40,577 nt of DNA from an uncultured Pseudomonadota bacterium (lineage in GTDB: Bacteria > Pseudomonadota > Gammaproteobacteria > Steroidobacterales > Steroidobacteraceae): positions 1-40,577 of the forward strand of contig CAIOZU010000021.1 of NCBI GenBank assembly GCA_903862885.1. Direction: 5' to 3'. Below are positions 17,451-25,409 of this stretch, piece after piece. The notes under the pieces were generated by a model, which saw only the letters and a list, made by a program, of their open reading frames with translations, did not search any database and was not told the origin of the DNA. A program made the translations under genes and the position numbers. The stretch's first letter is position 1. Every line of letters starts with the position of its first letter.

Positions 17451-17918
17451 ATGACGACACCCAACAAACTGTCTGGTGTGCAGGCTTTCATTGCCGATCA
17501 CTTGACGCGTTATCTCGCCACCGACGGCGAGGATGGCTATTGGCTCGACGCGAGTCTCTTCGGGGGTACCGGTAAGCTACCGAGTTTGCTACTGACCACC
17601 ACCGGTCGAAGCTCCGGAAACCTCATCACCACGCCGATGATATTCAGACCCTTTGGTCCAGAGGTCAATCCTGCCTATATGGTGGTAGCCTCCAAAGGCG
17701 GTGCACCCGATGCGCCCAACTGGTACCTAAACCTGCAGGCCAATCCGCAGGTGAATGTGCAAATCAAAGCCGACAAATTTAAAGCCGCAGCACGCACGGC
17801 AAACCCGGAAGAACGGGCAGAACACTGGCCTAAACAAGTCGAGTTTTTCCCAGGCTTCGCTCGCTATCAAAGCAAAATTGAGCGAGAGATTCCGCTGGTG
17901 ATCTTAGAGCGCCTATAA
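17451..17918 (+). CDS. Deazaflavin-dependent nitroreductase (DDN) family protein
   Basis: 155 residues, a split-barrel flavin-binding fold of the DDN/F420-binding family. Characteristic blocks are LLLTTTGRSSGNLITTPMIF and MVVASKGGAPDAPNWYLNLQANPQVNVQ. The mycobacterial members use F420 to reduce quinones or nitro compounds. Many Gram-negative homologues exist for which the cofactor is unproven, and no F420 biosynthesis gene lies in the window. GGAG is 12 nt before ATG 17451. The gene stands alone on plus between the ligase and the TetR pair. It probably reduces a quinone or an unsaturated ring; cofactor and substrate are inference. Confidence 0.88.
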   Translation: MTTPNKLSGVQAFIADHLTRYLATDGEDGYWLDASLFGGTGKLPSLLLTTTGRSSGNLITTPMIFRPFGPEVNPAYMVVASKGGAPDAPNWYLNLQANPQVNVQIKADKFKAAARTANPEERAEHWPKQVEFFPGFARYQSKIEREIPLVILERL

Positions 17919-17970
17919 CAAGACGCAAATAGACTTAGCCACTCGTGCTAGACGACTTAAGCGCAAGTAC

Positions 17971-18759
17971 TTATGCAGTAAGATATTTAATGATGGCGCT
18001 CGAAAGACTGTCGATCATCTGCTCATCGGTGAGCTTAGGCGCCGGATCTTCAAGATGCGCATCAATCACTCCAACGCATAAGTAAGTCGACACATGGGTC
18101 GCGGTTTCAATATCGGCGACCTTGATCTCATCGCGATGATTCGAGAAAAATAAGTACGTAGTTGAATATAAAAACATCTCAGGCCTAAGCTGTTCTGAGT
18201 CCTGACAGACCTGAGCGGCGTCACGGGGTATGCGTCGAACGACGAATACACTCTTTTTTCTCAGTTGCAGTACTAAACGAATTAGTTCAACCATACAGTC
18301 GGCAAGTGGCCTATGCATGGCGGTCAGCATAAACTTACGGACTGGCTCGCTGTTATTGACGACTAAGGTTTCCACCAGTGCCGCTACAATCGCTTCTTTT
18401 CTAGGAAAATATTGGTAGACGGTACCTATGCTCACGCCTGCGACCTGAGCAATATGGTTAGTAGTTGCGTACTCATAGCCTTTGGTCAAAATAATAGACT
18501 CGGCCGCCTGCAAAATGCATTCGACCGTAAAGCGGGCACGCGGTTGCTTTGGAATCTTAGGCAACAAGGCCGCCGTTTCTATCTCTTGATTTGATTTACC
18601 GACTTTTGCCTTAACACGCGATTTAGTGGTTTCGACACCGGTATCGTGCAGCGTCGTCTCCACGTCCGTGGCGTGGCTTATATCGGCCACACTGAGGGGG
18701 ACGGCATCGGCGAAACGCGGTGCTTTGACTTTACGCAATTCAGACACGCCAGCAGCCAT
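17971..18759 (-). CDS. TetR family regulator with extended N-terminus
   Basis: 262 residues. About 70 low-complexity, charged residues precede a TetR DNA-binding domain whose helix-turn-helix reads HIAQVAGVSIGTVYQYFPRKEAIVAAL. The ligand domain follows (LADCMVELIRLVLQLRKKSVFVVRRIPRDA to LTDEQMIDSLSSAIIKYLT). It is a clear tandem duplicate of the gene 33 nt upstream (18793): the HTH and the C-terminal tail are nearly identical, while the N-terminal extension is unique. An internal start closer to the HTH is possible but none has a better ribosome-binding site. It is likely a repressor responding to an acyl-CoA or pathway intermediate of the flanking operons. Confidence 0.93.
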   Translation of the reverse strand: MAAGVSELRKVKAPRFADAVPLSVADISHATDVETTLHDTGVETTKSRVKAKVGKSNQEIETAALLPKIPKQPRARFTVECILQAAESIILTKGYEYATTNHIAQVAGVSIGTVYQYFPRKEAIVAALVETLVVNNSEPVRKFMLTAMHRPLADCMVELIRLVLQLRKKSVFVVRRIPRDAAQVCQDSEQLRPEMFLYSTTYLFFSNHRDEIKVADIETATHVSTYLCVGVIDAHLEDPAPKLTDEQMIDSLSSAIIKYLTA

Positions 18760-18792
18760 AAAATTTCCTAATTAACCCGCCACCATCACCCA

Positions 18793-19413
18793 CTATTTGG
18801 TCAGATACTTAATGACCGCACTCGATAAATGTTCAATCATCTGCTCATCAGTCAGCTTAGGCGTGGGATCCTCAAGATGCGCATTAATGACGCCCACGCA
18901 CAAGTACTCTGACACATACATCGCCATCTCAATATCGTCGACCTTGATTTCGTCACGATGATGGGTAAAAAAAGCATGGATAGTGGAGTATAAAAACGTT
19001 TCGGGCGTCAGTTGCTCCGACTCTTCACCTATTTTGGTTGCATCCCGAGGCAGTCGCCGAAATAGAAAAGCACTTTTTTTTCTATTTTTTAAAACCAAGC
19101 GAATGAGTTCAGGCATGCACTCTGAAAACGGCTTGTGCATCGATGCCAGTAGATACTTACGAACTGGCTCGGTGCTGTTGACCACTAAGTTTTCAAGCAG
19201 TGCCGCAACAATCGCTTCTTTACGTGGAAAGTACTGGTAGACCGTGCCAATGCTCACCCCCGCGACCTGAGCGATGTAATTGGTGGTGGCGTACTCGTAG
19301 CCTTTCTTGGAAATAATTAATTCAGCCGCCTGCAGGATGCAGTCAACCGTGACCCGCGCACGCGGTTGCGTGGGCGCCTTGCGCTTCGATGTGGTCTGTT
19401 CCAATGCCTTCAT
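18793..19413 (-). CDS. TetR family transcriptional regulator
   Basis: 206 residues, the usual TetR length. The DNA-binding part starts at PRARVTVDCILQAAELI, with the HTH YIAQVAGVSIGTVYQYFPRKE. The C-terminal ligand domain includes FLFRRLPRDATKIGEE and YLCVGVINAHLEDPTPKLT. AGGA lies about 9 nt before ATG 19413. It is the upstream member of a tandem pair with the 262-residue paralogue and is probably co-transcribed with it. An inverted repeat about 80-100 bp upstream (19495-19514) is a candidate for autoregulation. Position between the ligase and the beta-oxidation operons suggests control of the catabolic genes, but target and ligand are not shown. Confidence 0.94.
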   Translation of the reverse strand: MKALEQTTSKRKAPTQPRARVTVDCILQAAELIISKKGYEYATTNYIAQVAGVSIGTVYQYFPRKEAIVAALLENLVVNSTEPVRKYLLASMHKPFSECMPELIRLVLKNRKKSAFLFRRLPRDATKIGEESEQLTPETFLYSTIHAFFTHHRDEIKVDDIEMAMYVSEYLCVGVINAHLEDPTPKLTDEQMIEHLSSAVIKYLTK

Positions 19414-19766
19414 ATGTATCCTGGCTCCGCCCTACCGGTCGGACCGTTGGCCTATCGTCTTCAAGCGCCATCGCCATACGGCCATCAGGCAGGTTTTGAA
19501 AGCGCTGTTTCAAACGTACCACGCCAGACACTCTCCCAGTCCGCGTGGACAGCTCGAGCATGACAGATCATGTTCACTTTGTTAATAAGCTGGCACCCCG
19601 AAACGATGCTTAAAAACAACATGCTTTTTGGGAGCAGCGGGGCATCTAGGGCACTTTCAGAGCGGGGGGACGCTCGAGAAATCTTAGGCGCAGCCGGCGC
19701 TTACAGAACCTGAACGCTGACTGACCGGCGGACGCTGTGAACAGAGAACCCGCAGCGGGCGCCTTA
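19414..19766. other. Gene-free region upstream of the TetR pair, about 350 bp
   Basis: It lies between the stop of the enoyl-CoA isomerase-like gene and the first TetR gene, both on minus. It contains the TTTGAAA-N6-TTTCAAA repeat at 19495-19514. Around 19600-19635 there is a loose hairpin pairing TGCTTAAAAA with TTTTTGGGAGCA, which may end the upstream transcript or form part of a promoter. Open frames in it overlap on both strands and look non-coding. Confidence 0.5.
19495..19514. promoter_or_regulatory. Inverted repeat TTTGAAA-N6-TTTCAAA, candidate TetR operator
   Basis: Two perfect 7-bp arms separated by GCGCTG give a 20-bp symmetric site, a common size for TetR-family operators. It lies 82-101 bp before the start codon of the first TetR gene, where autoregulation would be expected. 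I did not find a second full copy in the other intergenic gaps by eye. Confidence 0.4.
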
Positions 19767-20525
19767 TTAGTCGCGGGCGGCTCGCGCGCGCTGAATCAAG
19801 GCACGGGTTTCGTCCGTCACCCAACCCGTCACACTCGCGTGTTCTGGCGACTCCATCGGCGCCTCGAAAATATCGATCAATTCTGCGCGCACCAGGGCGC
19901 GCGTCTTCTGATACGCCTGAAGGGGTAAAGCGGCGAGCTCATGGGCCAGTTCGAGCGCGCGCACGATGACCTGATCGGGAGCGGTTAACTCATCGACCAG
20001 CCCACAGGCCAGTGCTTGCTCAGATCCCAACATGAGGCCCCGCGTCAGCATCGAAGCAGCTTGGGTGCCACCCACTACGCGTGTGAGGCAGCGATAGAGG
20101 CGCTGGCCTGGATAGAGTGCCACCTTCACTTCGCTATAGCCCATATGGAAATCACCCCGCGCCATGATTCGGTGATCACACAGGATAGCGAGTACGGCTG
20201 CACCGGCCGGGCATTGGCCGGTGATCGCGACCACCACTGGAAAAGGAGATCGCACCAAGCGCTCCTGCAATGCGCGAAAGGCCAATACCAACGTGCGCAC
20301 CGACTCATCACTGTCAACGACCTCACGGATATCAAGCCCCGCCGAGAACACGCCCGGCAAACCCGATAACACCACGGCCCGAAGTCGCAGCGGATCCCTT
20401 GCTAGACCTTCAGCCACCCGCAGCGCCTCATCGAGGGCTTCGACCAAATGCCGGCTGAGCGCATTCACCGGTGGCCGCGCCAAGCGCACCTCGCGCACCA
20501 CACCATGATCAATGATCTCCAGCAT
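19767..20525 (-). CDS. Enoyl-CoA hydratase/isomerase, ECI1 (delta3,delta2-enoyl-CoA isomerase) type
   Basis: 252 residues of crotonase fold with a proline-rich opening, VRLARPPVNALS, typical of ECI1-like proteins. The oxyanion-hole segments are VFSAGLDIREV and TGQCPAGAAVLAILCDHRIM. The motif GYSEVKVALYPG aligns with the mitochondrial isomerase segment, and its Glu matches the ECI catalytic glutamate. It would shift a 3-enoyl-CoA to the 2-trans form so that unsaturated or branched chains can enter beta-oxidation. It is divergent from the SDR operon at 20790, with 264 bp between the start codons. The family is firm; the isomerase subtype is a motif-based inference. Confidence 0.86.
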   Translation of the reverse strand: MLEIIDHGVVREVRLARPPVNALSRHLVEALDEALRVAEGLARDPLRLRAVVLSGLPGVFSAGLDIREVVDSDESVRTLVLAFRALQERLVRSPFPVVVAITGQCPAGAAVLAILCDHRIMARGDFHMGYSEVKVALYPGQRLYRCLTRVVGGTQAASMLTRGLMLGSEQALACGLVDELTAPDQVIVRALELAHELAALPLQAYQKTRALVRAELIDIFEAPMESPEHASVTGWVTDETRALIQRARAARD

Positions 20526-20704
20526 GGGTCTTTACACCTCTGTCAGCCCGCCGCCTGCCTCGCTATAGTGATGACTTTGCGGCGACACGTCCAGCGCACT
20601 CGGCGCCCATGCCTACCGTTCCGACACCGGACGAACTCAATGGCCGCCCGCACCCACACGGTGCTAAAAACGCAAGCAAACTCAAGGCATTTACGGATGC
20701 ACTG

Positions 20705-20743
20705 GTTAAGTAAGCGAGTTAATTTCGAGCGCTAATCAGTGCT
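20705..20743. repeat. Three 13-bp-spaced GTTAA/GCTAA elements in a divergent promoter region
   Basis: GTTAA occurs at 20705 and 20718 and GCTAA at 20731, each exactly 13 bp apart, with partial agreement of the bases that follow. A GCACTG/CAGTGC inverted pair overlaps the array. It lies 47-85 bp before the SDR start, so a regulator-binding array is possible. The similarity is short and may be chance. Confidence 0.3.
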
Positions 20744-20789
20744 AGAGTCACCGAATCGGTCGAACGCCAACTGAAATGAGGGAACACGG

Positions 20790-21692
20790 ATGCTGACGGG
20801 AAAAGTCGTGGTGGTGACAGGTGCCGGTAATGGCGTCGGTGCAGAAATCGCTAAGCTCGCCGCCCGATATGGCGCTCAAGTGGTCGTCAATGACGCCGGC
20901 GTATCCACCGCGGGTGAAGGGCGTGACCCCACCGTGGCGAAGCGCATGGTCGCTGAGATCGTAGCCGGCGGTGGCAAGGCCATCGCCAGTGTCCGCGATG
21001 TGGCCGATTGGGACGATGCGTATGGCATCATTCAAGATGCCATTGATGCCTATGGTCGCGTCGATGCGGTCATTAATAATGCGGGCGTCGTACGCGATGC
21101 CATGTTCCATAAAATGACGAAAGAGGAATTTGACTTCGTCGACAGCGTCAATCTGCGCGGTGTCTTCTACGTGTCACGCGCCGCCGCACCTTATTTCAAG
21201 GAACAAAAAAGCGGCTGCTACGTTCATATGACCTCCACCAGCGGTCTGATCGGCAATATCGGACAAGTCAACTATGGCGCCACCAAAATGGGCGTGGTGG
21301 GTCTCTCTAAGTGCATCGCGATGGACATGAACCGCTATGGCGTCACTACTAACGTCATCGCGCCCTTTGCCTGGACGCGCATGGTCGCTACCGTCCCTGA
21401 GACACCTGAAAACCAGCGGCGCCTAGAAATGGCGCGGCGGCTAAAGCCCGAAAAAATTGCACCCATGGTAGTGGCATTGGCCAGCGATGCAGGTCGAAAC
21501 ACCACAGGCCAAATCTTCGGCGTACGCAATAACGAAATTTTTCTATTCAGCCAGCCACGTCCAATTCGTAGCGCACACACCGCCGAGGGTTGGACGCCGG
21601 AAACGGTCGTAGAACGCGTCCTCGCGTCTTTTCAGCCGAGTTATACGCCACTTGAACGCTCAAGCGACATCTTCAGCTGGGACCCCGTGTAA
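20790..21692 (+). CDS. HSD17B4-like short-chain dehydrogenase (probable 3-hydroxyacyl-CoA dehydrogenase)
   Basis: 300 residues. SDR motifs are TGAGNGVGAEIAKLAA near the start, VVNDAG, NNAGVVRDAM, HMTSTSGLIG and the catalytic YGATK. The NDAG after beta-2 and the long C-terminal tail (TGQIFGVRNNEIFLFSQPRPI) match the SDR domain of peroxisomal multifunctional enzyme 2 and its stand-alone bacterial relatives. It would oxidise a (3R)-hydroxyacyl-CoA with NAD+. It is followed 42 nt later by a MaoC hydratase-2, so the two domains that are fused in HSD17B4 are encoded here as neighbours. GAGG lies 9 nt before the ATG. It is the first gene of the plus-strand run. Confidence 0.9.
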   Translation: MLTGKVVVVTGAGNGVGAEIAKLAARYGAQVVVNDAGVSTAGEGRDPTVAKRMVAEIVAGGGKAIASVRDVADWDDAYGIIQDAIDAYGRVDAVINNAGVVRDAMFHKMTKEEFDFVDSVNLRGVFYVSRAAAPYFKEQKSGCYVHMTSTSGLIGNIGQVNYGATKMGVVGLSKCIAMDMNRYGVTTNVIAPFAWTRMVATVPETPENQRRLEMARRLKPEKIAPMVVALASDAGRNTTGQIFGVRNNEIFLFSQPRPIRSAHTAEGWTPETVVERVLASFQPSYTPLERSSDIFSWDPV

Positions 21693-21734
21693 GCCGTCGA
21701 GGCAAACTACCGGCCACTCGAGCAACCCGTCGAT

Positions 21735-22598
21735 ATGAACCTGCACGCGCTACAACACCATCAGTTCCCAAGCCAGCGCTTCACCTACAGCGTAAAGGAC
21801 ACTGCCCTTTACGCGCTCAGTGTCGGTGTGGGCGACGATCCTCTAGATCCCCACCAGCTGCGTCTGGTCTATGAAAAAACGCTGCGGGCATTGCCCACCT
21901 TCGCGTCTGTGATTGCAGTGCCAGCGCCGTGGATTCGGAACCCCGCCTTCGACGTGCACTATGAGCGACTATTACATGGTGAACAAACACTGACGATGCA
22001 CGCACCGCTGCCGGCGAATGCTGACGTGGAAGCTCACTACCGAGTAATTGCAGTCGATGACAAGGGTGCCCAGAAAGGGGCGCTGCTACATTTTGAGCGA
22101 TCCCTTTCCGAACTCGCCACCGGCGAGACCTTATGTACCGTGACATCCACCCTGTTTCTACGTGCAGACGGCGGATGCGGCAGTTTCGGCGTGCCACCGG
22201 CTGCTTGGCCAAGTGCGCCCACACACGCGTTTTCCGGCACCCCGGATTTCACTGACGAACTCACCACGACCGCCCGTGCGGCCTTACTGTACCGACTCAA
22301 TGGCGATCTTAATCCCCTCCACATTGACCCGGCAGCAGCCACGGCGGGTGGTTTCGATCGGCCCATCTTGCATGGTCTGTGTACCTATGGGATCGCGGGA
22401 TACCTGTTAGTGAGAACCGCCTGTGAGCACGACCCTAGTCGACTGCGCGTGCTTAATGTGCGCTTCAAGTCCCCCGTCTACCCAGGCGAAACCATCCGCC
22501 TAGAGGCTTGGCGCGGACCCGAGGGCATTCATTTCCAAGCCATCGTGCCGGAGCGCAATCAAGTCGTTCTCAGTAACGGCTTTGCCCGCATCCAATGA
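21735..22598 (+). CDS. MaoC-type (R)-specific 2-enoyl-CoA hydratase, double hotdog
   Basis: 287 residues, the size of the double-hotdog hydratase-2 found in HSD17B4 and steroid pathways. The C-terminal hotdog carries the hydratase-2 motif YRLNGDLNPLHIDPAAATAGGF, with Asp191, Asn193 and His196 in the catalytic positions, then PILHGLCTYG. The N-terminal hotdog (FTYSVKDTALYALSVGVGDDP) shows the usual opening of this class. It hydrates trans-2-enoyl-CoA to the (3R)-hydroxyacyl-CoA used by the SDR just upstream. The ribosome-binding site is weak, which fits coupling to the preceding gene. Function is well supported; chain type is unknown. Confidence 0.92.
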   Translation: MNLHALQHHQFPSQRFTYSVKDTALYALSVGVGDDPLDPHQLRLVYEKTLRALPTFASVIAVPAPWIRNPAFDVHYERLLHGEQTLTMHAPLPANADVEAHYRVIAVDDKGAQKGALLHFERSLSELATGETLCTVTSTLFLRADGGCGSFGVPPAAWPSAPTHAFSGTPDFTDELTTTARAALLYRLNGDLNPLHIDPAAATAGGFDRPILHGLCTYGIAGYLLVRTACEHDPSRLRVLNVRFKSPVYPGETIRLEAWRGPEGIHFQAIVPERNQVVLSNGFARIQ

Positions 22599-22687
22599 CC
22601 ACCCCGAATTTTTCACCCGCCCTATTTAATTTACTTCTTGACGCGGCCACTAATCAACTATCACAGCGCACCTGATGGAGTCATTGA

Positions 22688-24127
22688 ATGTCTGACCGTG
22701 GAATTAAATCGTATGCTGCCTACATCCCGCGGCTACGCATGGATCGTGCCGCCATCGCCGCTGCCCACGCATGGGCAATGCCCAGTTTAAAATCAGCTGG
22801 CAAAGGCGAACGCGCATTTTGTAGCTGGGATGAAGATTCGATCACCATGAGTGTCGATGCGGTACGCACGTGTCTACAAAGCCCGCTCGCTAGCTCCATC
22901 GGTTCACTGAGTTTTGCTTCTACGACCGCGCCGTTTGCCGACCTGCAAAACGCGAGCGTCATCGCGGCGGCCTCGGGATTGCGTGCGGACATCTCGTCCT
23001 CAGACGTCAGTGGCTCACTGCGCGCAGGAACATCCGCACTCATTCAGGCGCTTGAATCCGCGCAGACCACCGACTCGATGGTGGTGGCGGCTGATAACCG
23101 ACGCGCCAAACCCGCCAGCCTCCAAGAGATGCAATACGGCGCCGGCAGTACCGCTGTTCGCATCGGCACGGGCGATCTGATTGCGCGCTATTTGGGCAGC
23201 GCCAGCGCCATCAGTCAGTTTGCGGATCATTTTAGAAGCAACGGGCAATTGTACGACTATCACTGGGAAGAGCGTTGGGTTCGTGACGAAGGGTATCTTA
23301 AGATCGTACCGGAGGTCGTTGAGAGACTTTTAAAGAACAGCGGCGTATCGGCGGCCCAAGTCGATTATTTTTGTCTCGCCAGCACCATCTCGGGCGTCGC
23401 ACCGGCGGTGGCTAAGAAACTCAAGATCCGCCCCGAGGCGGTCGTTGATAAATTAGCCAGTCGCTGCGGTGACAGTGGCACGGCGCATCCTTTAATGATG
23501 CTCGCTCTGGCCCTTGAGACGGCCAAGCCCGGACAGCGCATCTTGGTCGTCGGCTTCGGAGCGGGAGCTGATGCCTTGCTGTTTGAAGCCACGGATGCGA
23601 TTGCATCCTACCGCTCGGCCGCTACGGTCAGCAGCCAAGTGGCGCGTGGCGTCACCGACAAGAGCTATAACAAACTGCTGTCGTTTAGTGGCGAGCTGGC
23701 CCTCGATTGGGGCATGCGCGCCGAGTTTGATGCAAAAACATCCCTCACCCAACTGTATCGTTCCAGCGATCAAATCATTTCTTTTATCGGCGGTCAGTGT
23801 ACGGCATGCAGTGCGATCCAATTTCCGCGCATGTCAGCCTGCGTGCGCTGCGGGTCGGATGCCCTCCTCACTCCCATCCCACTAGCCGATGAAGCGGCGA
23901 AAGTCGCCACCTTCACCGCCGACTGGCTGCAGTACTACCCCGCACCGCCGCTCTATGTGGGCTTAGTGCAATTTGACAATGGGGCGCGGACTTTAATGGA
24001 AATGGTGGACGTGGTCCCAGAGCAATTTGACGTGGGTCTCGCACTTCGCATGGTATTTAGAATCAAAGAACGAGACGGTTTACGTCACCATCATCGTTAC
24101 TTCTGGAAGGCAACGCCGGTAGGCTGA
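22688..24127 (+). CDS. HMG-CoA-synthase-like/DUF35 fusion with degenerate synthase active site
   Basis: 479 residues. Residues 1 to about 345 form a thiolase-superfamily, HMG-CoA-synthase-like domain (VAADNRRAKPASL, YGAGSTAVRIG, RCGDSGTAHPLMMLA). From about 360 follows a DUF35 unit with a zinc ribbon of Cys371, Cys374, Cys385 and Cys388 and an OB-fold (VATFTADWLQYYPAPPLYVG). Aligned by eye to HMGS, the nucleophile Cys falls on Leu111 (SLRAGTSAL) and the catalytic His on Ala231 (DYFCLASTISG), so HMGS chemistry seems lost. A good ribosome-binding site (GGAG, 8 nt) precedes the ATG. A thiolase with an intact nucleophile starts 19 nt downstream, suggesting that this protein is its DUF35-bearing partner or scaffold. 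Confidence 0.88.
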   Translation: MSDRGIKSYAAYIPRLRMDRAAIAAAHAWAMPSLKSAGKGERAFCSWDEDSITMSVDAVRTCLQSPLASSIGSLSFASTTAPFADLQNASVIAAASGLRADISSSDVSGSLRAGTSALIQALESAQTTDSMVVAADNRRAKPASLQEMQYGAGSTAVRIGTGDLIARYLGSASAISQFADHFRSNGQLYDYHWEERWVRDEGYLKIVPEVVERLLKNSGVSAAQVDYFCLASTISGVAPAVAKKLKIRPEAVVDKLASRCGDSGTAHPLMMLALALETAKPGQRILVVGFGAGADALLFEATDAIASYRSAATVSSQVARGVTDKSYNKLLSFSGELALDWGMRAEFDAKTSLTQLYRSSDQIISFIGGQCTACSAIQFPRMSACVRCGSDALLTPIPLADEAAKVATFTADWLQYYPAPPLYVGLVQFDNGARTLMEMVDVVPEQFDVGLALRMVFRIKERDGLRHHHRYFWKATPVG

Positions 24128-24146
24128 GCTCGTTTAAGGAATCATT

Positions 24147-25349
24147 ATGGCAACTGGCATTAAAGATAAAGTCGCAATCATTGGTATGGGCTGCTCCAAG
24201 TTTGGAGAGCGTTGGGATTGCGGTACAGAGCACTTATTAAATGAAGCGTTTCAGGAAGCGCTGCTCGATGCGGGTATTGAAAAAAGCCGTATCGGCGCGG
24301 CGTGGTATGGATCGGCCGTGGATCGAGTTAATGTGGGCACCTCGGCAATCCCGGCGACCACTGCGCTTCGTTTGGGTGGCATCCCTTTCACCCGCGTGGA
24401 GAACATGTGTGCGACCGGTACCGAGGCACTGCGCGGAGCCGCCTATGCGGTGGCAGCAGGCGTTGTCGACATTGCCTTAGCGATTGGTGCGGAAAAGCTC
24501 AAAGATACCGGCTACGGTGGTCTACCGATCGGCACACGCGGCACCTTAAATGACTTGGTATTACCCGCCACCTCAGCACCCGGTGGATTTGCACAATTAG
24601 CGGCGGGTTATCGGGCGCGCTACGGCGTGTCACGACAAGATCTTAAAAATGCGATGGCACGAGTCTCTTGGAAGAGCCATCAGAATGGCGCCAAGAACCC
24701 CAAGGCACATCTCCAAAAAGAAGTCGACCTAGATACCATTCTCAATGCCCCACTGATTGCTGATCCGCTCGGCATTTATGATTGCTGCGGTGTGAGCGAT
24801 GGCGCTGCCTGTGCGATCGTCACGACCCCTGAGATTGCTCGGTCTTTAGGAAAGCGGGATTTGGTCACGATCAAGGCGCTGCAACTGTCACTGAGTGCGG
24901 GGGTGGAGATCGGGACTGCCGATTGGGATGGTAGCTACGTACTTAATACCCGTATTGCTGCACAAAAAGCCTACGCTGAGGCGGGCATTCGCAACCCCCG
25001 CAAAGAAATCAGCATGATGGAGGTACACGATTGCTTCTCCATCACGGAACTGGTGACCATGGAAGACTTAGGGATCTCCCCCGATGGTGGGGCAGTTAAG
25101 GACATCATGGATGGCTTTTTCGATGCGGACGGCGGCGTGCCGTGTCAGATTGATGGCGGCCTAAAATGCTTCGGTCACCCCATCGGCGCCACCGGTCTTC
25201 GAATGGCCTATGAGAACTACCTTCAGCTGCTCGGGCGTGCGGGTAAGCGTCAGTTAAAAAATCCGGTAGTCGGTCTCAGTCACAACTTAGGTGGCGTGCC
25301 TTACAACTGCTTAGCCGCCATCGCGATCTTGGGCCTGGCAACACGTTGA
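24147..25349 (+). CDS. SCP2-type thiolase (acyl-CoA acetyltransferase)
   Basis: 400 residues with the thiolase core intact. The nucleophile is Cys88 in RVENMCATGTEALRGAA. A His lies in MEVHDCFSITEL, the C-terminal loop is LKCFGHPIGATGLRM, and SHNLGGVPYNC ends the fold. It would cleave a 3-ketoacyl-CoA with CoA. AAGGA lies 7 nt before the ATG, and the gene follows the HMGS-like/DUF35 fusion by 19 nt. DUF35-dependent thiolases (archaeal acetoacetyl-CoA thiolase complexes, BbsB) have such an organisation, so the two products probably form one enzyme. With the SDR and MaoC genes upstream this gives a complete hydration-oxidation-thiolysis set. Confidence 0.93.
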   Translation: MATGIKDKVAIIGMGCSKFGERWDCGTEHLLNEAFQEALLDAGIEKSRIGAAWYGSAVDRVNVGTSAIPATTALRLGGIPFTRVENMCATGTEALRGAAYAVAAGVVDIALAIGAEKLKDTGYGGLPIGTRGTLNDLVLPATSAPGGFAQLAAGYRARYGVSRQDLKNAMARVSWKSHQNGAKNPKAHLQKEVDLDTILNAPLIADPLGIYDCCGVSDGAACAIVTTPEIARSLGKRDLVTIKALQLSLSAGVEIGTADWDGSYVLNTRIAAQKAYAEAGIRNPRKEISMMEVHDCFSITELVTMEDLGISPDGGAVKDIMDGFFDADGGVPCQIDGGLKCFGHPIGATGLRMAYENYLQLLGRAGKRQLKNPVVGLSHNLGGVPYNCLAAIAILGLATR

Positions 25350-25409
25350 GGGACACGCATCAGAGCCTCACACCGGCATGGGGTTAATCAAGGCACAAAG
25401 AGGCGCTCA

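Noticed and set aside
20526-20789. KstR-like operator (AACnnGTT-type) in the SDR promoter
   Set aside because: I looked for the mycobacterial cholesterol-regulator pattern because of the steroid-like gene content, and found no convincing symmetric match here or in the other gaps.
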